From Mantis religiosa (Eukaryota; Arthropoda; Insecta; Mantodea; Mantidae): 64,000 nucleotides of DNA. Positions within the stretch are counted from its first letter, which is position 1. Each line of letters begins with the position of its first letter. The stretch is taken from positions 7,913,800-7,977,799 of the forward strand of contig CM060953.1 of assembly GCA_030765055.1 (NCBI GenBank), given 5' to 3'. The notes under the pieces are model-generated. The model saw nothing but the letters and a program-made list of their open reading frames with translations, was not told the DNA's origin and made no database searches. The position numbers were made by a program, and so were the translations under genes. This document shows positions 1 through 17,248 of the stretch, piece after piece.

Positions 1-4439
<4,439 letters not shown>

Positions 4440-4452
<13 letters not shown>

Positions 4453-4532
4453 CTGGCGATGAACTTTATTAGGTGTCACACCACGAAAATGGAGAAAACG
4501 AATGATTACACGCTGTTCTTCTAATGAAAACG
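4440..4532 (-). pseudogene. mariner transposase N-terminal remnant next to the satellite
   Basis: Minus-strand translation reads LEEQRVIIRFLHFRG, then VTPNKVHRQLSEACGDG, and runs into the satellite frame. This is the first helix-turn-helix of a mariner-family transposase in the order expected upstream of the repeated segment. It is the single-copy flank that gives the satellite's origin. No start codon, inverted repeat or catalytic domain is visible nearby, so only a stump of the source element remains. Confidence 0.8.
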
Positions 4533-4690
4533 TCAGGCATTCACAAAGAGTCTACGTGTATTTAAAAAGAACAGAAGTTGCTATCTGATTGCAGTCCTGA
4601 GGAGGTATTATGACTTGAACACAGCTCGTACCAAGTCAAGTTCTGTGAAAAAGTATTAAAGACGAAATCTTAACAGGAAATGCCTGAGAA
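4533..4690. other. unassigned spacer
   Basis: There is nothing recognisable between the satellite flank and the SINE. Confidence 0.5.
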
Positions 4691-4700
4691 GTATCTCGTT

Positions 4701-4934
4701 GCCCGCCTCGGTAGCTTGGTGGTAGCATGTCTGCCTCACGTTCAAGAGGTCCCGAGTTCGAATCTCGGTCAGGGTGAGTTACCTGGATAAGGTTTTTTCC
4801 GGGGATTCCCTTATCCTGAAAGACGAATGTCGGGTAACTCTAAGCTCTATGGACCCTGGGCTCATTTGAGCATCATTTCATTCATCGTCCGATATGACTT
4901 AACGTTGGGGGACGTAAATTTGAAAAACAAAAAT
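4701..4934 (+). mobile_element. tRNA-derived SINE, family A, complete copy
   Basis: The head has RNA polymerase III internal promoter boxes: an A-box-like TAGCTTGGTGG at 4712-4722 and a B-box-like AGTTCGAATCT at 4755-4765. The body contains TTATCCTGAAAGACGAATG and ends GGGGGACGTAAATTTG followed by an A-rich tail. A perfect 10-bp target duplication, GTATCTCGTT, flanks it at 4691-4700 and 4935-4944, which shows insertion by retrotransposition. It is the monomeric reference for the 108-bp satellites at 44.4 and 51.9 kb. Confidence 0.92.
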
Positions 4935-4944
4935 GTATCTCGTT

Positions 4945-6594
4945 ACATTGCATTTTAAACCACTGTTGTTGATATTTTTAAATAAAAATGACAGTAACGC
5001 AGTTAATGTTACATTTTCATAGCTTTCTATTCAAATTCTTAACCAAATTACCTTAAAAACACTATTGTCCAATTTGCTTCATGCTAATCGGCATAAATAT
5101 TGGTAGAAATGGTGTTGTTACACATTCTCCTAATAGGTAAACCGGGAATACAAACGCACTCTAGGATTTAAGTAATTGTTTGTACATGCATGGAGAATAT
5201 CTCAAAAATCCCACTCGTTTAAATGTAAGACGTGGCAAAATTCAGCATCTTGTTATGATACGACCCGGAAATTTTTCAGATAATACATCCACTCGAGACT
5301 AACCCTCACAGGGTCTGTTTTCCAAAAATGTTTTATTTTCTCAAAAGTAATTGTAACTTCGTGTCCATGCAAAAAGATAACGATTAACTTGTTAAACATT
5401 TTACTATCGCTTGAAGCATTCTGCTATACTCAGTTTATAAAGAAGTGTATAATGAAATAATCTTATAGTTTAGTCGATACAGCAGGAGCTGAGTGTAAAA
5501 TTGTATTTAAATCCAGGTGAAGTTATTATTCTATGCATTTAAATATTACTGCATTACCACTTTTTAGGTTCTATGTGGTCCTGAGAAATCTTGTTTAACC
5601 TCATTTAAGTATGGAGGTTGGAATAATACCTTTAACAAATTGTTTACACTGATTTGGATTGAAGAGAGCATTCCCTTTTCGATTCCCGCCTGGAATCAAT
5701 GCTAACTATACACCAGTTAATTGCGATATGCCAATATATTCCAAATTACCACTGTAATCTAAAGGACGTGCTGTAAACGGAATAATAAGAAACAGTCGAC
5801 AATCGTTTAGCTATATCGATTAACACGAAGTACACAGAAGAATCAACGATTTTACACATGAGCACATAGAGAAGCTAGGTAAAGGTATACATCAGTATTT
5901 TTTAAGTTATTCCATGTCTTTCCTTCTCGCCAGCCAAATGTTTACAACAGTTTGAGACATAATAATTTTGTATCCAGCGATAACAGTCACTCTGGTGGCG
6001 GTAACAGTTACTATTGTGTTTATTTTGAAGCAATCTTGAAAAAACATCTGAAAGTCCATAGAGTGTAGTACCTATAGATATGACTCAGTACCTTCTTTTT
6101 TTATTGTTTTTACTTTTGTCAGCTGTGCTCGCCCCACAGCACCTGTAAACCACCAGCAAGCAGCAACCCCTCGGCGGCGGTGCGCCACCCCCTCATCACC
6201 GCAGCCTACCCCAGTTTAATCTCGCTAATGCAACGGCCTCTTCTGTATAAATCCACCCGATATTAAAACGAAGAATAACCATTTTATTAGGTCGAGGTTG
6301 TCTGCTTCACGGTTGTCGACCTGCGTACACAAACAGTTGACTGTAGTGGACGCCAAGATCGCTCTGTATACATGATCTCCTCATACAGCAACAAAAATAC
6401 GACGTCGACTGTCATCTTTCTTAAAACAAACGAAAACCTTTGTTTACATTTGACGGCTACCTACTAATGTATTGTGAGTTGATTGCGGTCTTCAATTTGG
6501 TTTAATAGTTTGATAAATTAATTGACTTTGAATACTATGTTCCTTCAAAATAAGTTTGTCTATAGTACATGATTTTTTGCGATTTTGTTGTCAA
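4945..6594. other. unassigned AT-rich DNA with one GC-rich patch
   Basis: There are no long frames and no repeat I recognise. The stretch at about 6120-6250 is clearly richer in G and C, with CGGCGGCGGTGCG, than its surroundings. I cannot assign it. Confidence 0.5.
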
Positions 6595-7110
6595 GATCGA
6601 CTTAGAAATGTGTTCGACGAAGAAGCAAGACTTGTTACTGATGAAAATATTGTCGCTGTTTGACGAACATGTTGGACATTGGTATGAGTCAAATACATCA
6701 ACAGTTAGACGTGGGAAAACTTTGTTGTCATAAACTGACTACCGATCAACGTATTGATTGTACAGAAAAACTGGAAACATTCCAAGGTGACACTTCAAAT
6801 TTGGTTTGGAATATCGTTACTGTTGATGAATATTGGATTTATTGTTATGATCCTGAAAACAAAAGTGAATCAACTCAATGGATCCTTCAAACATAACCTA
6901 AGTCTACAAAAGTGCGACAAATTCCGCAAAGATAGAAAAAGTTGCGGAAAACATCCAAAAGGAAAACATAAGTTTACACCAGGGCAATACATACAACAGA
7001 ACTAACAACTGAGTATCTGGATGTACTGCACTACAGAGCCCTGACCTAGCACTTTGTGATTTCTTTTTCTTTCCAAAAATGAAACATAAAATGTATAATT
7101 AAGTTTTTCT
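6595..7110 (+). pseudogene. decayed mariner-family transposase
   Basis: TDENIVAV is followed after a stop by a 78-codon frame at 6660-6896. It ends in VTVDEYWIYCYDPENK and STQW, which is the first catalytic aspartate region of mariner transposases (usually GDE.W). The glycine before the aspartate is lost. Further on, in another frame at about 7035-7095, SPDLALCDFFFFPK matches the third catalytic region (SPDLAPCDFFLF). The middle region with the second aspartate is not recognisable. No clear inverted repeats were found. A related fragment lies at 24110-24320. Confidence 0.75.
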
Positions 7111-8239
7111 CCATCACACAAAGCAGTGGAGCATTATAAGAACGAGGTTTGTGAAAGCACTTCAGGAAGGGTGACGTCATAGCTTTAAGATCCGGTTTCA
7201 AAAATGTAATAATGTTAAAGTAAAATATTTTTAACAACAGTGAAATCACTTAAAATATTTAAAACTATACCTGTTTGGTTTTCCAAAGATTGTCAATTTT
7301 ACTCTCATATATTATACACTTCATTTCAAATACAAACAGAAAAACAATAGTCAACTGTTCAACAACTCGACGCTATCTGCTGGCCTTAAACTCAATGCTT
7401 CCTCTGCAGCAATTGAATATCAACACATAAAATGAAAATAAAAGGATTTTGAAATTATTAGATAATAAAGATACCTGGAAATTACAACAAAAAGTTATTT
7501 GGAATAAATTGCATGTTCTAAAAACGTTTATATGTTCTTTATAGTATGTTTTAGTCTATGGATCAATGCTTAACAAGGTTATTCAAATTTCCTTCCAAGA
7601 TATTTAAGTCTATTCCAATAAATATTATTAAGATAGGTTATTTTAATGGAAGTCACTAGAATAAAATATAAATACCCATAAGCATAATTTCGTGTACCCT
7701 CGAAAAGGCTGAATTTGAACATCAAGTTTGGTATTTAACAGAATTTGTGCTATTTCAAACACTACATGCAATTTTTAAAACTTATTTTTATATAATTAAG
7801 AATTCTTTAAAATGTGTAAAGTAACCCGCTGGAGATTCCCATTGCCGAGTGACTGGGATTAGATTTACAAAATCTGCTCCCTTGATGACGATAGTGAATT
7901 GTTTTGTTAGAACGAAGAAGTTAACTATCTGAGACAGTTGACGGTGTAATACGATTGTGTTTTGTCTAAGTGACAAATCGAGCTACTTTTACGGAAACGA
8001 GGTATGTCATTGCTCCATTTCTGGTATTTTGTTATTTTTTAACTTCGTTTAGGATAGATTTATAACGAATGTACATTGCGATTGCTCCAGAAAATTGTAA
8101 AATACGAAATTACACTTTCTTACATCCATAATCCTCCTTGTTGTTATGATAGTTACTTAATCAGTGCTGCCAACAGGCAAAAATAAATACCACAATAACA
8201 GCGGGAGAAGCAGACTAAGGTAAGGCGGAGGATTCAAAT
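7111..8239. other. unassigned AT-rich DNA
   Basis: Only short chance frames occur here. I recognise no repeats or RNA genes. Confidence 0.5.
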
Positions 8240-8330
8240 TTTTGTTCTCATTATGTCCTCCAACGTTGTCATATCGGAAGATAAATGAAATGGGTGAAAT
8301 GATGCTCAAATGAGCCCAGAAAAATGGAGA
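8240..8330 (-). mobile_element. SINE family A, 5'-truncated fragment
   Basis: Read on the minus strand this contains GGGCTCATTTGAGCATC, CCGATATGAC and AACGTTGGAGGAC, then an A-rich end. It is the 3' part of the SINE at 4701-4934. The tRNA-like head is absent. Confidence 0.85.
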
Positions 8331-11300
8331 ATGTTACCACGAAATCTGTGTGGGCTGGCGCTGTGAGAAATAAGCAATTCATATATGTAAAATGTGTGTG
8401 AGATACATAAAGATATGAATATACAAATGTAGAAATGTGTTATTTTGTTCTCATGATTACATTATGTACTCAAATTGAATGTTCCATTCCGATTTGTCCG
8501 TTATGACAATCCTATTACGGGCGATTAGGTTTTGTTTCCGCTCGGAATAAAAATGAAAACGGAAGTATACACAAAATTCTTAGCATTTAACGTAACCTAG
8601 AATGTCGAGACTAAAATATAAGGTAAAAGCTTTCATATTTACGTGACAAATAGGGCTTTTGTGAATGATTTTCAAAATATTGCTGCGATTCAGCCACGCT
8701 TACCTTACTCCGAGAAATCTCGGTATGGAATCCATATTATGGACTGCCATTCTTTATCCACTTACTTTATATGAGCAGTAAATACATAAATAATTGAGAA
8801 CGGGTAGAAAAATTCACGTGGAAGTAACACATCGGTTTCTTTCAAGAGCTAACCCGCTGTTCGGGTTTCCAAAGCCAACACTATCGCTTGATTTACTATC
8901 GCCTTAGACTACGGTATTATTCTTATACATTTAATGAGATATACAATTGGATTTTATATTGATGAAGGAGAGTATAGGACTGGTTGTGCTTCAGTTAGTA
9001 TAGTCATATGAACTCAACAATCACAGTTACTTTCTCTCTACGTACATCGTCCCACAGTGATAGGTGTGCTTAAAAGTCAGTGCCCCATGTCAGCAGATTT
9101 ACTGGCATATCAAAGAACCCCGCCACATCGGCGGCTTTGATACTTAGTAGTTGGTAGCTTTGTTAACCAAAACAATATAAATTAATTTAAAATTATTAAA
9201 AGATTTAATATTATAAAAAGATTTAATATTATTTAAATCTTCTATATTCCGCTACTTCTAATGTACATGTAAGAAAAAATTTCTACTGACCTTTATCTTA
9301 AGTTTTTAATTATAATTTTTTGTTGTTGCAATTGATGTTCATTTTAAATACTTATACTTTCCTGAAGAAGGAAATATTATTCAACTGGTTTTAATCTTTT
9401 AGTTTTGCAAAGAGAACAAAATATGAATTGCAACACAGAGCAACAAAGTTCCCAAAAAAAATGACTCGCTGAGAGCCTACTCTATTCTTTTTATATATAC
9501 GACAAATATTTAATGAGGATTTGGCTATAGCAACAAAAAACACAAAACGAAGCTATTTTAAGTAGAGAATCTCACGTAAGTGTCAGATGTTTTAAAGTTG
9601 GTGAAGATTATTTGTAAAGTGGCACGATAGTGAAATTTGAACATGTGTTTGGTGCTTGTATATGGAGCATGAAATGAGGCTTATTCTAGCAATTTGCAGC
9701 AGTGCTTTCCAATCAGTAGTTAACCTTTGTTTGTTTCCCAGTTTAATCTCGCACCGTTCCCCCCAGGGGTGACATGGCCCATTGTACTGGGCCACGCGGG
9801 AACACAAATGTTCCGACGACTCCTGTAATCACGCGACATCTATTCACAACGATGTCACCGCCCACCCCACCGGATGACATACACTTGACTTCATTCGTCG
9901 CTGCCCTAACGCAGCTTTTGCTACTTTTCAAAAAAGGCCCTTCTCCTCATTTCCTCCGAACCATTGGACATTTCTTTTGTCCATTCACTGCGATCTTTAA
10001 CCTGATCAAACAAGAAAGGAGATTTGGTTATTTTGTAAAGAAAACATCTGACGTGTGAGATTACATCACTATTTGTACTCATCCTCTTCAAAGTTATTAC
10101 TATCGTATTATTATCATTATTCTGTTTCCGAATTATTACATTTTGAAGCAGGATTTTGCTGTCCTTTATCATATATATGAAACTGTTTAAAAAAAGTAAT
10201 AGCTCTTTTCTAAAATTCTGTTATATAATTTTGTTTTACTTGCCTTAATTCAAAACAAAACATTTTCAAAAAAAATCATTATAAAATTCTACGTTTTTAA
10301 ATTTTTATACGCATTTAAAAATTAATAACTCAAAAACTCTTAAAATGAAAAAAATATTCATATCAAACGGAGAAAACCCACCCCGAGTAATGCCACAATT
10401 AAGATTTACTGTAAAGAAAGCCATAACCTATACACATTCTTACAATTATAGACAAAACAACAGCGAAATGTGACAATGTGATTCTAACTTGTTTTCGAAA
10501 ACAAAGACCTAATCTGCAAATAAACATTTTATTATTTTATCATAATAATGATGATTTGAAGTAAATCACATCGTTTTATTTATAAGTATCATATAAAGTT
10601 TGTTCCATTTGAACACGTGGAGTATCAAGTGACGAGAAAGGCAAGGAAAGAAATCAAAACTGCTCCAAAACTTACCGGGAAAAAGTAAGGTTAGGGGAAT
10701 ATAATTAAAGTTTAAGAATATGAAACAATAAACAAGTACTTTAAACTTTATATTTCATAACTGCGTGTTCAGTAATTGAGTCTATGAGTTGAATAAGTTA
10801 ATATAACTTAAGTGTTAACTTGGAAATATAATATGCAGAAGTAATCCACGACAGAACTGAATAGGTATATTCATTCAAGAAAAGTGCACTATTAGCATAA
10901 GTAATGTAATGTAAAAGTAATATGTGACAATATATTACGTAATTAAACACATTCGAAAATATAAAAATGACACATAAAGCACAACATATCTTCAGTTTTC
11001 TTGGAACAATACATTAAGCCATTTTAATTCTTAATAACGTTTGCATAATTGATGAGCATTAGAAATAGACAAAGTCTTACAATACTAACTATGTAGGTCA
11101 TGTTAAAACACAGAATTTATTCCACAAATTGTTACGGAGTGAACCATTTCTACAAATATTTATCTGGATAAACATGAAGTACATGGACTAGAGTATACTT
11201 TGTACAATAGTGAGCAGAGAAAGGCATATGAATGTTGGTCGTTTGGTAACATATTACAACGCGAAACACGGTATATTTCTTCCAGTGTAGGATTTGTATG

Positions 11301-11660
11301 ATCAATGACTTGGAAAGAGAAGAAGGTTCTCCCTCCGTATGCGTGCCACAGAAAACATTGTATAGAGATTACACAATGCCATCTGGGGAGAGAAAAGTAC
11401 ACTGCAATAGATTAAATCTGCGTATTCATGAAGTGGGCAAAATAATAATCGTACATGTGCAAGCAGACCCTCGTACACATTCAGTTACACAGTGCGATCA
11501 ACAAACACTAACAATGATGACTCAGGGGTAGCGTTTATGGCCTGCATTGGTAAGGTCGTGGGTTCGTAGCCAACCTTCTTGCCTCGAGTCCGCTAGCAAG
11601 AACTGTCCCCTCGTTTTTAGACTTCACCTTAGGTTAGGGGATCTGGGGGGCCACACACCT
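8331..11660. other. unassigned AT-rich DNA
   Basis: There are no supported genes. Open frames here are under 100 codons and resemble no family I know. A weak tRNA-like string, GTCGTGGGTTCGTAGCC, occurs near 11555-11572 and could be a SINE B-box remnant, but no matching body was found. Confidence 0.5.
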
Positions 11661-11661
11661 T

Positions 11662-11889
11662 TTGAGATTATTCCCTGACCTAAGCTCACCGGATATTTTC
11701 TTGTGTGGGTATCTACAAAATAGAGTGTACAAGAATAGGCCACGGACAGTTGTTGTTCTCAAGGAATCCATTCGAACCGAAATAAGTAACATTGGCGAGG
11801 ATATTCTCCGTAAAACTTCAGAGAATATGGTGAGACGAGTACAAACATGTATAGATGCTGGTGGAGGACACTTCCAACATTTTCTCTGA
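11662..11889 (+). pseudogene. C-terminal fragment of an insect DDE transposase-like protein
   Basis: The 75-codon frame contains LSSPDIFLCGYLQNRVYK and NRPRTVVVLKESIRTEI, and ends in CIDAGGGHFQHFL and a stop. This resembles the C-terminus of a Tc1/mariner-superfamily protein common in insect genomes. SPD-FLCGYL would correspond to its last acidic catalytic region, and GHFQH.L is its usual ending. Only this end survives in frame, and the upstream 11525-11660 does not read through. The downstream block 11930-12035 is repeated at 22854-22955. Family placement is from memory of motifs, not a search. Confidence 0.65.
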
Positions 11890-11929
11890 GATGTAAATAG
11901 TGTAATGTTATCTCCCAATTGTGTATTAT

Positions 11930-12035
11930 ATTCTCCCAAAGTTGTACGAGTGTCCTATTATTGGTTCAGAAGTTATTGCCTATTGAAAATGGCCTAAATC
12001 CAGGTTTATATGGATCACACTATAGTTGGCCAAGA
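11930..12035. repeat. dispersed repeat shared with 22854-22955
   Basis: CTCCCAAAGTTG, then TATTATTGG, then AGGTTTATATGGATC appear in the same order at 22854-22955. It sits directly after the transposase C-terminus at 11662-11889, so it may be that element's 3' terminal region. Confidence 0.7.
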
Positions 12036-13090
12036 CTTCGCTATTATCGAAGTAATATAAGTCTTCTGTAAATAGTTAATAATTGAACTTGAACGCTTCT
12101 ACAGATTAATCTGGTGGTTTAAACAATTGCATTTTCGTGTTATGAGATGCTGTTTCTATTGCTGAAGTCTAGTTTTTTATATACCCACTGTTATAAGTTG
12201 GCGTGCGAGTGCTGTGAAAGTTTCCTTTCTATGTATGGACACGGATATATAATACTTTCTCGATAGATAAAAATAATATAAATACTAATAAACATCAAGA
12301 GAATGGACATCTAAATATAGAAGGGATGTTTCGTACATAGAAACTGTAAGTACTGACCTAAGCTTAAATAGTAATGGACCTAAACATTTCTACCAGTGAT
12401 GCCAACAAAACCTATAAACATTTGAAGGTGCGTAAAGGAGATGTAAACAAAATTTGCATGAGCTAAACGAACAAAATTATCATTATGCAAACTGAATAAA
12501 TATTCTATGTATAAGAATCACAGAACTGAATTTTTTTACTATGGATGCTGCCTGCCCTAATTAAACAGAACGACCCATTTTCATGCAATGATATGGCAGC
12601 ATCGAGATTATTCATTCCCACAATTCCTACTCTTAGATTTCAAACATTAAGAAACACGGATGAAACTTCTAATGATCCAGGGATGCCTAAATCTTACTTC
12701 CCTACACCTTTCACCCTGATTAACTTTCTCGGGGTTAGTTACGGCGTTGTATACAAAAGAACTTGCTCAATAAATCCTCGTATGAGAAGTGAAACTGCAT
12801 AGTGTAGTGTCAAAGCCTGCACTAAGTACTCTTACGATTAGAAGCAGGCCAAAAGAGATTCATACGACCATTATTGGAAGTAACAGGATCAGATGCAATG
12901 ACAAATACTGACATAAGAGCAAAATACATAGAAGAAACGGATGTCTCCTTCGAGATGCCCAGAGCAAGCTTTCTTCATTCACAAAATACAGAAACAGACG
13001 AGGAGTTCTAAATTTAATTATTTTAATAAAATGCTGCAATTTTAAAATACCATATATGTAGTAGAAAATTGAAAGTATAAAGTAGTAGAA
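12036..13090. other. unassigned DNA
   Basis: There is no supported gene. A short 85-codon frame at 12545-12802 has no features I recognise. Confidence 0.5.
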
Positions 13091-13350
13091 ACTCACACGA
13101 AAATTCATATCACTAAAATGTTTTGCTTAATTTGTAATCCTTTATGGTAATTTGGGTTACCCTTGATGTGTTGAAATAAAGATGTTTGTAACTATCAAAT
13201 CTGTTTTATTTGAAGTTCTTTTTCTTATACAGAATAAAACATAAGCGGTAACAATACAAAAGAAAGAACACAGGGCAAAATAAAATAAAAGTTCAGGATA
13301 GCCAACATAACTCCAATCCTCGGAGGCTTACTGGCCACAGATTACTTGAT
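13091..13350 (+). repeat. dispersed repeat, copy 1 (second copy at 58040-58260)
   Basis: Both copies share, in order, TGATG.GTTGAAAT, CTTATACAGAA, ACATAAGCGGTAACAA, CAAAAGAAAG, AAGTTCAGGATAGCCA and CATAACTCCAATC. The copies lie 45 kb apart in the same orientation. Both lie near members of the 135-bp family. No coding capacity is visible. Confidence 0.8.
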
Positions 13351-13689
13351 TTTCTAAACATTTTCAGTGTATCCCACGTGAGAGATTACACGATCTACAA
13401 GAAAAAGGTCATATTGCAGTCGTGTACAAACACATTTCTATTACACAGAAGAGCATCACTGTAGATTTATCCATGTGGATGCTCAAGTAGAAACTGTAAA
13501 TTGCTGTTTAATTAACCTTTTATTTTATGTGACTATTAAACGCATGTTTGCACGAGCAGTTTATCACGCATGCAGCGTGAACATGTGTCACACGGTGTAA
13601 AAATGTCTGTTCACTTATACAGCACGGATTATTAATGAATACTTTACTCTAGATTAAATGCAGTTATAAAACAGTACATTACATCTGAT

Positions 13690-14236
13690 GTACTATACTC
13701 ACATGACGTTCTCTACTCTTTTACACTTACTCCACTATCTACATCAAGATAAACATTATCTTATTGTAGTTACAAGGGAATAAAGTAGACTTTAAGTGAT
13801 AGTCAAATGTTTTGGTCGTTATGCGATGTATACATGACTTTCTCTACTCTTGTACATACACTTATTGCTCTATCCACTTCAAGATAAACATTATCTTATT
13901 GTAGTTACAAGGGAATACAGTAGACTTTAAGTGATAGTCAAATGTTTTGGTTGTTATGTGATGTATACAAGACTTTCTCTACTCTTGTACAAACACTTAT
14001 TGCTCTATCTACTTCAAGATAAACATTATCGTATTGTAGTTACAGTAGAATACATAGAATACAGTAGAATAAAGTAGAATTTAAGTGATAGTCAAATGTT
14101 TTGGTCCTTATGTGATGTATACATGACTCACTATTCTCTTGTACAAACACTTATTGCTCTATCTACTTCAAGATAAACATTATCCCATTGTAGGTACAAG
14201 GGAATACAGTAGACTTTACGTGATAGTCAAATGTTT
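13690..14236 (+). repeat. 135-bp satellite, 4-copy array
   Basis: The landmark GATAAACATTATC occurs at 13748, 13883, 14018 and 14172. The last interval is lengthened by 19 bp through a local duplication of an AGTAGAATACAT-like string. Units contain TTATTGCTCTATCTACTTC and GATAGTCAAATGTTTTGG. The same unit forms a larger array at 31262-32452 and occurs singly at 57335-57480. Confidence 0.93.
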
Positions 14237-14345
14237 TAAACTCATGGTCATTATGTAAACTTTGAAATTCTGTTCTCTTTGAATGGCTAAGAGATAAAAA
14301 TGAATAGCGACTTCTCATTTGAGAAAAATATAGGTATCTAAAAAT
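14237..14345 (+). repeat. single-copy 3' flank of the 135-bp family
   Basis: TTCTCTTTGAATGGCTAAGAGATAAA and the following ATGAATAGCGAC also follow the lone unit at 57480-57600. They occur inverted at 36960-37050 and 58530-58690. The 135-bp unit is therefore one part of a longer dispersed element. Confidence 0.75.
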
Positions 14346-14562
14346 TGAAACTGGTAACCAAGAATACCTCGGAAAGGTTTTCTCCACACAAAAAAAGTAT
14401 TTAACATAAATTGAACTATTGGAATTTTAATAAAAATCGTTGTTGTCGTTTTGAGAATCTGATTTTTTAAATTTTTGGAGAACCTCACCTTTAAATAAAT
14501 CTGTTTGAAACAGATGTTTATATTAAGCATTTTAAGTATTTCCTATTTAAATTTGTGTTAAC

Positions 14563-15897
<1,335 letters not shown>

Positions 15898-17108
15898 GCT
15901 CACTTTCTTCTCGGACAGCCAGTTGAAAAGATGATTAAATATCAAAGTTTCAGGAGTGTGCATCTCTCCCATCATCAGGATATTTATAAAATGTTATAGC
16001 CACATTTATCAACTCTTGGAAACCGGCCTTAAAATGGAAATCCGTCGAATTAAGAAGCAAAGATCAATACAGCTTGTGATACCGAAATTATGGTTTGCCA
16101 GAAGCAAAGAATCATGATAGATGTCAAAGGAATGTTGGTTCTTTGTTACGACAAGGGGCAAGGCCAGTTGAGTTGGGGAAAGTGTATAACAAAGCCATGT
16201 AAGAAGCAGTGTCCTTAGAAGGTTTCTAAAGGAATTGTCACTTGACATTTATGAATAGGGAATTCTTTTGATCATTTACAATGGCGACCAAAACAGCCAC
16301 AAAGGGATTTTGTTTGAAAAGGAATTTTGAGAGTGAAAGTTAGAGATATACACACGCGCAGCTGTGGTTAGAGGGCACTCTTCGGCGTGAAGCCGATTTG
16401 GCTAGTTCGCGGCTAGGAAGCCATTATAAAGAGTCTTTGGCGTGAAGCCGATCAGAAGGGTCTTCGGCGTGCAGCCGCTGAGACAAGAGTCTGAGACGTG
16501 AAGCCTATTAGAGCGGTCAACTTGTTCTGTCTTGAATATCTGTCGGGTCATAAAAATTTATCGAGTAATAAAAAAATTAGCATTCAGTAACTCTAAACCG
16601 AGATTGGTAACCCTCGGTCGGCAGCTTCCATTTCGATGTTTGAAAAGAAGCAGTGAATAAATAATTTGGAGACGGGCATTCCAGTGTTGTGAAAATTTCC
16701 TTCTCACACCCATCCACGCATACCCTGAGAGAAACCTCATTGCTCGCCGACTTCTGTGTTCGCCATTATATTACATTTGCATCAAATTGGCGTTACAACG
16801 TGGACTTGTGTACACCAATCATTTTTGTATCACTTGATAATCAAGTTAAGTAGTTACGTTTCTTTGACAAAATTTTCTATACTCACGCCATCTCCTGACC
16901 TGGTATTTAATTTACTGAAAACAGTCTTTTGTTCAGTAATGCGAATTTTGATAGTGTTTTGTCTTTGTTTATAGTTGTATTATATCCAGTATTTCATTTG
17001 TGGTTATCACATTTTATAAATATCCTGATGATGAGAGAGATGCACACTCCCGAGATTTGATATCTAATCGTCTTTTCACCTAGCTGGTTGCCCGAGAAGA
17101 AAGTGAGC
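15898..17108. mobile_element. 1.2-kb element bounded by inverted repeats of about 105 bp
   Basis: The sequence 15898-16001 reappears inverted at 17002-17108. The shared strings are CTTTCTTCTCGG, TTGAAAAGATGATTAAATATC (imperfect in the second copy), GAGTGTGCATCTCTC, ATCATCAGGATATTTATAAAAT. The arms differ by scattered substitutions, so the element is not new. No transposase is visible inside, and no clear target duplication was found. Each arm carries a CTGATGATG...CTCC.GA.A motif resembling sequences at the ends of some retroelements. It is probably a non-autonomous foldback or MITE-like element, but an inverted pair of two separate insertions is an alternative. Confidence 0.7.
16380..16512 (+). 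repeat. four irregular copies of a hairpin-forming GGCGTGAAGCCGA motif
   Basis: TCTTCGGCGTGAAGCCGAT at about 16379, TCTTTGGCGTGAAGCCGAT at about 16433, TCTTCGGCGTGCAGCCGCT at about 16460 and a diverged TCTGAGACGTGAAGCCTAT at about 16490 lie about 30-55 bp apart. Each can fold as CTTCGGC...GCCGA. They are inside the element at 15898-17108 and are unusually GC-rich for the region. The function is unknown. Confidence 0.7.
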
Positions 17109-17248
17109 ATTGTCCTATATGTTCACTTTCTACTGCCAATAAATTCGTCAATGTAGCTTTCTGAAATAAAAACAACATAATTGTTTCTCCATAATTATAA
17201 GCACTTACGTTAATAACTCTACGACCTACAAGTAATACAATCAAAACG

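Noticed and set aside
4701..4780. Functional tRNA gene
   Set aside because: It has A- and B-box-like boxes but no complete cloverleaf or anticodon arm. It is continuous with a SINE body and flanked by target duplications.
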